In this document: positions 6,299 through 11,235 of the stretch, piece after piece
Position numbering within the stretch: the stretch's first letter is position 1
How the letters are laid out: each line of letters begins with the position of its first letter
DNA from: CAZVAO01 sp964625175
Lineage (GTDB): Bacteria; Bacillota; UBA994; PWPR01
Reading direction: 5' to 3'
Length of the DNA stretch: 11,235 bases
Assembly: GCA_964625175.1 (NCBI GenBank)
Contig: CAZVAO010000079.1
Coordinates: 1-11,235 of the forward strand
Notes under the pieces: model-generated
Told to the model about the DNA's origin: nothing
The model's database searches: none
Seen by the model: the letters and a program-made list of their open reading frames with translations, nothing else
Translations under genes and position numbers: made by a program

Positions 6299-7182
6299 CT
6301 AGAAGCCAGAGGGTTTAACATCTTGAAGAATATGTTGATACTGTTCAGTAGTTATCTTATACTCATTTATTATAGCTTCAATAAAGCTCTTTTCGGAAAT
6401 TCCTGATTCAATTGATTCTTCCTTAAGAGTTAGCAAGTACTCAGGAAAACCATCTTTATGAATGCCAGATTGGAACCTGATTTCTGATGTATCTATACCA
6501 CGTTCTTCCCACCTATCCAATCTTTCTTGAGCATGTTGCGGCAACTTCTCATTTGATACAGCAGATGAAGTGGTGTAAATTGTAGTTTCGTTGTCATAAT
6601 AGATATGATTTGGCAACAGTAGATAAGGAGGGGTATGATAGTTAAGATATAGTAGTACATCACCATCTGTTGCATCATCATATGCCTTCATAACCAATTT
6701 TGCACAATTCCAAGTAGTAGTATTGCTATAACTTGAGTTCCAATCCCACGCACCTGATTGATTGTCAGCATAAGTTACAGCGTCTGATTTCTCCGTTGAG
6801 TTCGCTGCGTTTACGTAGCCTATTGCAGCTTTGTCATAGAATAGAAATCTTGACAATCTCTAGATATGACATCATTACCTCCTGGATATGGCGTGGCCTC
6901 TCTTGTATAGTTTGTCCATCCGTATCCGCTAGCTGAATTACTTGAATCATACTCATATGACCAATTCTGCATTGTTGCATCCTCTCTTGCAAGAGCTACA
7001 TGGCTCCAAGTCCCGTATGTACATCCTGTATTCCAGCCAAAATAGATATCGCCTTTATCCGCGTAAGAAAAGTCCAATGTATTTTGAGTTCCTTGCCATG
7101 TCCCTGAGTCAGCAGCAGTTGCTGTTAGTAAACTAGATGCTATAGTTAACATCGTGCATAATAGTATTATATACTTTTTCAA
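6299..7182 (-). pseudogene. Secreted permuted NlpC/P60 (YiiX-like) cysteine hydrolase, broken by a frameshift
   Basis: Two minus-strand frames form one gene. The first (7182 to about 6820) starts at TTG 7182, supported by AAAAGGAG six bases upstream. It encodes a signal peptide (MKKYIILLC..., likely cut after ATA near residue 23), then GDIYFGW and WSHVALA with a candidate catalytic H61. The second frame (about 6856 to 6299) continues with A..STEKSDAVTYA, WDWNSS and WNCAKLVMKAY, where the cysteine is the probable nucleophile. The order His before Cys is that of permuted papain-fold hydrolases such as YiiX/YebB. The frames overlap at 6820-6856 and the second is shifted -1, as after loss of one base. 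No slippery heptamer is visible. It is the first gene of the envelope module. If not a sequencing error, the hydrolase is probably inactive, since the truncated product lacks the cysteine. Confidence 0.8.
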
Positions 7183-7206
7183 ATGTTTCTCCTTTTACCT
7201 TTTATT

Positions 7207-7216
7207 GTAAGCTTAC
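7207..7216. promoter_or_regulatory. Palindrome at the predicted transcription start (possible operator)
   Basis: GTAAGCTTAC is a perfect 10-base palindrome whose upstream edge (7216, minus strand) falls six to seven bases after the -10 box, that is at the predicted +1. This is a usual place for a repressor operator. The site is short and could be chance. Confidence 0.4.
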
Positions 7217-7222
7217 TGCTTG

Positions 7223-7251
7223 ATTATATTATATTTGTTATTTTATGTCAA
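7223..7251 (-). promoter_or_regulatory. Perfect consensus sigma-A promoter for the envelope module
   Basis: On the minus strand TTGACA (7251-7246) and TATAAT (7228-7223) are both exact consensus hexamers with a 17-base spacer. The predicted start is near 7216, about 34 bases before the TTG start codon. It would drive the cysteine hydrolase gene and probably the propeller and protease genes, since no strong terminator or other clear promoter is seen among them. Confidence 0.85.
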
Positions 7252-7292
7252 TGATTTATTGTTTAATCCAAACACAGCCTTTATTACCTATT

Positions 7293-7373
7293 GCGCTTCA
7301 TTAGCGTAGCGCACTTCACTGCGCAGCAACTTCACATGCCGAAGGCATACTTCACGCGCGTAGCGCACTTCAT
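7293..7373 (-). repeat. Second array of short palindromes, opposite orientation
   Basis: ACTTCAC spacers (7313, 7329, 7349, with ACTTCAT at 7367) alternate with short inserts. These are TGCGCAGCA, the perfect palindrome ATGCCGAAGGCAT (7336-7348) and GCGCGTAGCGC (7356-7366); a variant TAGCGTAGCGC precedes the first spacer. On the minus strand the spacer reads GTGAAGT, close to the ATGAAGC of the array at 3964-4080. This is therefore the same repeat family in inverted orientation, sitting between the envelope module promoter and the terminator of the metabolic operon. Confidence 0.7.
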
Positions 7374-7375
7374 TG

Positions 7376-7408
7376 AAAAAAGCTCGCCTTAGAGGGCAAG
7401 CTTTTTTT
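7376..7408 (-). terminator. Rho-independent terminator of the aldolase/aminotransferase/hydro-lyase operon
   Basis: On the minus strand the arms AAAAAAGCTTGCC and GGCGAGCTTTTTT pair over 13 bases with one U:G wobble around a loop of about six bases, ending in a T run. On the plus strand the same position is an A:C mismatch, so the hairpin is better adapted to minus-strand transcripts. It lies about 120 bases after the stop of the small hydro-lyase subunit. Confidence 0.8.
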
Positions 7409-7430
7409 CTGTTGGGGATTCAATTCTTGA

Positions 7431-7538
7431 TTTATTAGAACGCTAGGTAAACCTATAGAGCAAAAGAACAGTGGTAAAGTTTTAGCCATTGCTGGTAGAT
7501 TAGGGGTAGCCCCTCTGTTAGCACAAATTAAAGGCAGG
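7431..7538 (+). pseudogene. Remnant of an NfnA/SudB/PyrK-like FAD/NAD(P) oxidoreductase subunit
   Basis: About 36 plus-strand codons, directly after an in-frame TGA (7428-7430), read LGKPIEQ, then GKVLAIAGRLGVAPLLAQIKG. This strongly resembles the start of the NAD(P)-binding domain of ferredoxin-NADP reductase alpha subunits and PyrK-type proteins, which show L-G-x-P, then G-x-V-L-x-I/V-G-G-G-x-G-V-A-P-L. One glycine is replaced by arginine here. There is no start codon, no upstream FAD domain and no downstream continuation, so only a fragment remains. Its right end overlaps the 3' end of the minus-strand leuD-like gene, where the residual match ends. The identification is by motif memory and should be tested by a protein search. 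Confidence 0.45.
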
Positions 7539-8052
7539 TTCTGCTGCCGACTGATTCCCCATCTAATCTCCGAGTGTAAGCAACCAATCCACCAGCAAGC
7601 AAGACCTCTCGCACTAAACCTTTCAGTCCGGGCACCACTGTCTCCCATCCTGAACTCAAATTTCTTACCTTTATATCTTCGCCCATATGAACACTCAGTA
7701 TGTCTCCCTCACTGATTAAGTCCGTGTTGATTTCGATTGGTAAGATGCCATTGTTGATTGCATTTCTGTAGTAGCTTCTTGCGAAAGACTTTGCCACCAC
7801 CACATTAATTCCGCTCGCTTTTATTACGAGTACTGCAATTTCCATAGCTGAACCGCAGCCGAAATTTCTTCCGGCTACGAGGATACTTTCACCATCAAGT
7901 TCATGATAAAAGCCGGGGCGGATATCCTCCATGATGTATTTCTTTAACTCATGCGCATCTAAAGTGTCTCTCTTGCGCCTTGAAGAAATAATGTAATCTG
8001 TATTCACGTTATCACCAAAGCAATACGCGCTACCACGCCATTCTTTCATCAT
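7528..8052 (-). CDS. LeuD-type hydro-lyase small subunit (aconitase swivel domain), atypical active site
   Basis: Small subunit of a two-protein aconitase-superfamily hydro-lyase (LeuD/HacB/DmdB type), 174 residues. GDNVNTDYII (13-22) and GRNFGCGS (61-68), followed by AKSFARSYYRNAINNG (87-102), are family hallmarks. The usual catalytic/substrate stretch G-S-S-R-E-H-A reads G-S-A-M-E-I-A at 67-73: serine 68 is kept, but the substrate-binding arginine is M70 and the histidine is I72. The usual IIPARY loop reads IISSRRKRD. The substrate is therefore probably not isopropylmalate. The gene overlaps the large-subunit stop codon (ATGATGA), with GGGAG five bases before ATG 8052; a second ATG at 8049 is possible. 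The last dozen residues look like a non-conserved tail reading into the neighbouring remnant region. Confidence 0.85.
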   Translation of the reverse strand: MMKEWRGSAYCFGDNVNTDYIISSRRKRDTLDAHELKKYIMEDIRPGFYHELDGESILVAGRNFGCGSAMEIAVLVIKASGINVVVAKSFARSYYRNAINNGILPIEINTDLISEGDILSVHMGEDIKVRNLSSGWETVVPGLKGLVREVLLAGGLVAYTRRLDGESVGSRTCL

Positions 8053-9302
8053 AATAACTCCCTCGGGTCGACAATGCGACCTTTAATCGCCGCTGCAATC
8101 GCCACTGCTGGTGAAGCCAAGTAGATTAGGGCTTGTGGGTTACCCATACGACCAACAAAATTCCTATTGGCTGTAGAAACAACGACCTGATTGTCTCTAG
8201 GAACCCCCGGGCTACTCCCACAGCACGGTCCACACCCTGGAGGCAGAATCATTGCACCCCTTGTCAATAGCTCAGCTGCAATACCGTTGGCAATGATCTC
8301 CTTTTGGACTTCCCGAGACGATGGAATGATGAGCGTTTCTGTACAAAACGGGGCTTCTGTCATAGCTAATATGCTTCTGACTACTTCAAAGTCACTAAGT
8401 CTGCCGTTCGTGCACGTTCCAATTACGACAACATCCACTTTCTGACCTAGCACCTCTCTTAGCTCAACGACATTTGTCGGGCTGTGCGGCTTGGCCACCA
8501 AGAGGTCTAGAGAACACAGATCAACCTCGATCTCATTAAAGTAGGCGCATGACTCATCTGCCTCTAAAGCATCTGATACATCTAAGCCATTAACTCTGCA
8601 GTAGTCTTCTGCAAGCTTGTCAAACGGCATGATTGCACACTTTGCTCCACATTCAGCCATCAAATTGCATATTGTTTTTCGGTCATCCATGCTCAGATCT
8701 GATACCCCCTGACCTAAAAACTCTATACTCTTGTAATTTGCACCATCGGATCCTAGTAGCTTCAGTATGTGCAGTCCGACATCTTTCCCTGAAACAAATG
8801 GATTTAATCTTCCAGAGAGATTAATCCGTATGGTTTCTGGAACCCTAAACCATAAAGATCCCGTATGCATGGCCATGGCCATGTCTGAAGAACCAATTCC
8901 GACGCTAACACTATTAAGAAATCCATGGGTAACCGTATGGGAGTCAGCCCCAATGATCAAACTGCCGGGGACAACTTTACCATATTCATCAAGGATCTGA
9001 TGGGCAATTCCTTCTCCACCTGCAACGTGTTCAATACCAAAATCAGAGCAAAACTCAGCCAGTTCTTGCTGAAGACGGGCTACTTTTTGATTAGGACACG
9101 GCACATAGTGATCCACCACAGCGATGATCCGATCTGGTACTGCAATCGAATTTGCTCTCATTTCCCTGAAGATCTCTATGGTCAAAGGGCCGGAAGCGTC
9201 ATTAAGCATCGCAATATCAAATTCCGCTACAACAATATCCCCCGCAACTGCATCGGTCCCCGATTTCATGCTGAGGATCTTCTCTACTATCGTCTTTCCC
9301 AT
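8049..9302 (-). CDS. LeuC-type hydro-lyase large subunit ([4Fe-4S] aconitase family)
   Basis: Large catalytic subunit of a LeuC/HacA/DmdA-type dehydratase or isomerase, 417 residues, the length of the archaeal-type LeuC group rather than the longer E. coli enzyme. The three cluster cysteines are C297 in GTCTNGR and C357 and C360 in PGCGPCCG. Other hallmarks are DHYVPCPNQ (64-72), GADSHT (118-123), and NRNFVGRMG (379-387), which carries substrate-contacting arginines in the family. It forms a cytoplasmic complex with the overlapping small subunit. It lies 19 bases after the aminotransferase gene, with AAGG about nine bases before the ATG. Candidate reactions are reversible hydration of an unsaturated or methylene dicarboxylate. 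The unusual small subunit argues against simple leucine biosynthesis, and no leuA or leuB is in the window. Confidence 0.88.
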   Translation of the reverse strand: MGKTIVEKILSMKSGTDAVAGDIVVAEFDIAMLNDASGPLTIEIFREMRANSIAVPDRIIAVVDHYVPCPNQKVARLQQELAEFCSDFGIEHVAGGEGIAHQILDEYGKVVPGSLIIGADSHTVTHGFLNSVSVGIGSSDMAMAMHTGSLWFRVPETIRINLSGRLNPFVSGKDVGLHILKLLGSDGANYKSIEFLGQGVSDLSMDDRKTICNLMAECGAKCAIMPFDKLAEDYCRVNGLDVSDALEADESCAYFNEIEVDLCSLDLLVAKPHSPTNVVELREVLGQKVDVVVIGTCTNGRLSDFEVVRSILAMTEAPFCTETLIIPSSREVQKEIIANGIAAELLTRGAMILPPGCGPCCGSSPGVPRDNQVVVSTANRNFVGRMGNPQALIYLASPAVAIAAAIKGRIVDPRELL

Positions 9303-9321
9303 ATCTATGACCTTAACCTGC

Positions 9322-10485
9322 TCACGATCTCATGGACTTATAAGTCCTAATGAACCCATTCAGCCCAGCGCCCAAGGGACGGGAAGGAATCAAGTCATCT
9401 AGGACAGCCTCCAGGGCTCCAATGAATTGGATAAGATCTTCTACATAACAATACCCCATGTTAGAAATACGCATGACGTCCTCTGAGTATGCGCCCAGAC
9501 CAATCCCGACTTCTATACTGTATTCTTCACGTAGCAAAGAACGGACAAGTGGGGCGCTAACACCTGATGGTAGCCGACATACGGTTAAGGAATCCGAACG
9601 CCAATCACATTTAGGTGGGAACAGCTCAAAGCCTAAAGCTTCGACCGCAGCTTTTGTTGAAAGGGAGAGCATGCGATGCCGCTTGAAGACATGATCCAAT
9701 CCCTCTTCGTGAATCATACGCAAAGCCTCATGAACCGAGACCACCAAGCTCACAGGCGTCGTTCCAGGAGTCTCCATCTTAGACATAATGTTTTTTCGGA
9801 TGTTTAAATAATCTATATAATAGTCTGGTGATTCTGTTTTCTCACAGGCGGCCAATGCTCTTTCACTCATTGCAACAAAACTGATGCCCGCTGGTGACAT
9901 GAGTCCTTTCTGAGAAGAGGTAACCGCAGCATCTACCTTCCATTCATCCATTTTGAATGGCATACATCCCAGACTGCTCACCGTGTCAACCACAAACAGC
10001 AAATCATATTTCTGTGCAAGCTCACCTATGCCGGAGATCGGATTAACAACACCGTTTGAGGTATCATTGTGGACCGCGGCGATAGCCGTTGCTTTGTGTT
10101 CCACAATCAGCTGCTCCAATACTTCTAAGTCAACTGCGGACTCCCAGCCGGAGAAACACGCAATGTAATCTGCCCCAATACGTTTCAATGTCTTAACTGC
10201 CATCTCCCCGAAGTTGCCATTTGCCACTACGAGTACTTTATCTGTTTTCCCCAGAATATTATTGTAAACGCCTTCCAGTGCGCCTCTGCCGGTAGCGTGA
10301 ACCGGCATCACCAGCTGTGATGTCCCAAAAAGAGGCTGCAACATGGTCAGCGTTTCCGAGAGCAGGTGTGAAAACTCCGGCACACGGTGATGGTAACTGG
10401 CATGAATGGGCGCTAAATGAACCCTTGTGGGGATATTCACTGGTCCCGGTGTAAACAGCTTTGGCGACCTCTGCAACAGGGCCAT
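9322..10485 (-). CDS. Class V PLP-dependent aminotransferase (alanine/serine-glyoxylate type)
   Basis: Fold-type I aminotransferase, 387 residues, of the group containing alanine-glyoxylate, serine-glyoxylate, ureidoglycine-glyoxylate and pyridoxamine-pyruvate aminotransferases. The N-terminal LFTPGPVNIP (10-19) is the group hallmark. HATGRGALEG (63-72) forms the phosphate-binding loop (often TGSG in relatives), D167 in VVDTVSS contacts the pyridine nitrogen, and K193 in SSQKGLMSPAG is the Schiff-base lysine. Likely reaction: amino transfer between a small amino acid and pyruvate or glyoxylate. The gene overlaps the stop of the aldolase-like gene by one base (TGATG), with AAAAGGAG seven bases upstream. 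The exact substrates are not readable from the sequence. The pairing with an aldolase suggests pyruvate, glyoxylate or another 2-oxo acid as an operon intermediate. Confidence 0.88.
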   Translation of the reverse strand: MALLQRSPKLFTPGPVNIPTRVHLAPIHASYHHRVPEFSHLLSETLTMLQPLFGTSQLVMPVHATGRGALEGVYNNILGKTDKVLVVANGNFGEMAVKTLKRIGADYIACFSGWESAVDLEVLEQLIVEHKATAIAAVHNDTSNGVVNPISGIGELAQKYDLLFVVDTVSSLGCMPFKMDEWKVDAAVTSSQKGLMSPAGISFVAMSERALAACEKTESPDYYIDYLNIRKNIMSKMETPGTTPVSLVVSVHEALRMIHEEGLDHVFKRHRMLSLSTKAAVEALGFELFPPKCDWRSDSLTVCRLPSGVSAPLVRSLLREEYSIEVGIGLGAYSEDVMRISNMGYCYVEDLIQFIGALEAVLDDLIPSRPLGAGLNGFIRTYKSMRS

Positions 10486-11162
10486 CAGATTACTCCTTTT
10501 TTAGCGAGGGTCTCATCAATGGCGGCTTTAAAGAGCATGCCCTCGTCTATTTGCTTTATTCTAGCAGCCTCGTTCTTTACTAACTCTTCTGTCTTCTCTA
10601 ATACATACTCAACGTCTTCATATGGAACGCATACTGTTCCGTCTTCATCTGCAATGATAAGGTCGCCAGGAGAAACAGATACACCACCACAAGATATATT
10701 GCAGTTGATCTCTCCAGGGCCATCTTTAAAACATCCTCGTGCAGTCACAGCTCGTGCATATACAGGAAAGTCAAGCTCTCGTAGATCCTGTAGATCTCTG
10801 GCTCCCCCATCAATCACAACGCCTTCCAAACCGACCTTCACAGCTGTATAGGTCATGAGCCCACCCCATCCAGAGGTGTTGGTTTCCCCATAAGTATCTA
10901 CGACAATTATGTCGCCGGGTCCCGCCAAAGCAAGCGCTTTGTGCATCATAAGGTTGTCAGCGCCTCTAACCAAAACGGTTAGCGCACGACCCACAATCCT
11001 TCGAGTAGGCACCACCGGCCTGATGTCTGCACTCATCACTCTGAACCTACCCATGGCGTCTGCGACATTAGAACTGCTAAATTCTGAGAAACGTGCCAGA
11101 ATGGCGGCTGGAATATGGTTTCTCCTCTCAAGAATCCTAAATCCAATCTTTCCTTTAGTCAT
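10485..11162 (-). CDS. RraA-family protein, probable 4-hydroxy-4-methyl-2-oxoglutarate (HMG/CHA)-type aldolase
   Basis: RraA/MenG-like fold protein, 225 residues. The family name comes from an RNase E inhibitor, but members with the active-site pattern seen here are divalent-metal aldolases that split 4-hydroxy-2-oxo acids to pyruvate plus a second 2-oxo acid. Visible signatures are SSNVADAMGR (30-39), GPGDIIVVD (81-89), SGWGGLM (97-103) and VIDGGARD (116-123), whose R122 and D123 match the substrate- and metal-binding residues of HMG aldolase. ADEDGTVCVP (171-180) is another family motif. The start ATG 11162 has GGGAG about eight bases upstream. It is the first full gene of a tightly coupled operon with the aminotransferase and hydro-lyase subunits, which supports an enzymatic, not RNA-regulatory, role. 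The final gene-specific substrate is inferred only at class level. Confidence 0.85.
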   Translation of the reverse strand: MTKGKIGFRILERRNHIPAAILARFSEFSSSNVADAMGRFRVMSADIRPVVPTRRIVGRALTVLVRGADNLMMHKALALAGPGDIIVVDTYGETNTSGWGGLMTYTAVKVGLEGVVIDGGARDLQDLRELDFPVYARAVTARGCFKDGPGEINCNISCGGVSVSPGDLIIADEDGTVCVPYEDVEYVLEKTEELVKNEAARIKQIDEGMLFKAAIDETLAKKGVI

Positions 11163-11184
11163 AAGATAACTCCCTTTCTATACT

Positions 11185-11235
11185 TCATACTCCTAGTTTC
11201 ACCCTTGCGCAATGATTTCCTGCAAATATTATTCT
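11185..11235 (-). CDS. Possible C-terminal end of an upstream operon gene
   Basis: From the right window edge one minus-strand frame is open for 16 codons, RIIFAGNHCARVKLGV, and stops at TGA 11185-11187, 22 bases before the aldolase start codon. That spacing would fit another gene of the same operon. A second frame is also open through this interval, and no family can be recognised, so this is only a candidate. No promoter is evident in 11163-11235, which also fits an operon beginning outside the window. Confidence 0.25.
   Translation of the reverse strand, partial: RIIFAGNHCARVKLGV

Noticed and set aside
7528..9302. Annotation as leuC and leuD of leucine biosynthesis
   Set aside because: No leuA, leuB or ilv gene is nearby, the operon partners are catabolic-type enzymes, and the small subunit lacks the family arginine; the generic family name is kept without a gene symbol.
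8925..9402. Plus-strand open frames of 92-141 residues opposite the LeuC-type gene
   Set aside because: They are antisense shadows of a clearly recognised coding sequence and show no domain pattern or ribosome site.
10485..11162. RraA as regulator of RNase E activity
   Set aside because: The R-D pair in VIDGGARD and the operon with metabolic enzymes point to the metal-dependent aldolase branch of the family.

Overview
The window looks like chromosomal DNA of a low-to-mid GC Firmicute, probably a clostridial lineage such as the Peptococcaceae (Desulfitobacterium/Desulfosporosinus-like). This is an inference from the strong AGGAGG-type ribosome binding sites, sigma-A type promoters, a clear TTG start, U-tailed hairpin terminators and the gene families. 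No species can be named from the sequence alone.

Layout. (1) Positions 1-73 may hold the start of a divergent minus-strand gene cut by the window edge. (2) Positions 184-3678 carry two tandem plus-strand copies of a 545-residue M20 amidohydrolase (AbgB-like), about 88% identical by hand alignment. Each copy has its own extended -10 promoter inside a conserved palindrome, its own AGGAGG site and its own terminator. Copy 2 alone has five phased 11-bp repeats upstream. (3) Positions 3783-4143 have no intact gene but hold a short palindromic repeat array (spacer ATGAAGC) lying between two copies of a longer direct repeat. (4) Positions 4144-7251 form a visibly AT-richer minus-strand cell-envelope module. 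In transcription order it encodes a secreted permuted NlpC/P60-like cysteine hydrolase (broken by a frameshift), a membrane-anchored beta-propeller-like protein and a membrane-anchored HtrA-like protease with PDZ domain. It starts from a perfect consensus promoter with a palindrome at the predicted start of transcription. (5) Positions 7293-7373 hold a second array of the same palindromic family in the opposite orientation, so the module is bracketed by inverted arrays. (6) Positions 7376-11162 hold a compact minus-strand metabolic operon: RraA/HMG-aldolase-like protein, class V aminotransferase, and the large and small subunits of a LeuCD-type hydro-lyase. Its terminator is at 7376-7408, and a short plus-strand remnant of an NfnA/SudB-like flavoprotein lies by its 3' end.

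How the genes fit together. The M20 pair probably removes an acyl or amide group from a small substrate, and the duplicated genes appear to be under partly different control. The four-gene operon combines hydratase, aldolase and transaminase chemistry, as expected for a catabolic route from a branched or unsaturated dicarboxylate (or its amino derivative) to pyruvate-type products. The small hydro-lyase subunit lacks the near-invariant substrate-binding arginine of its family, so leucine biosynthesis is unlikely to be its job. The envelope module is probably an insertion with a separate function.
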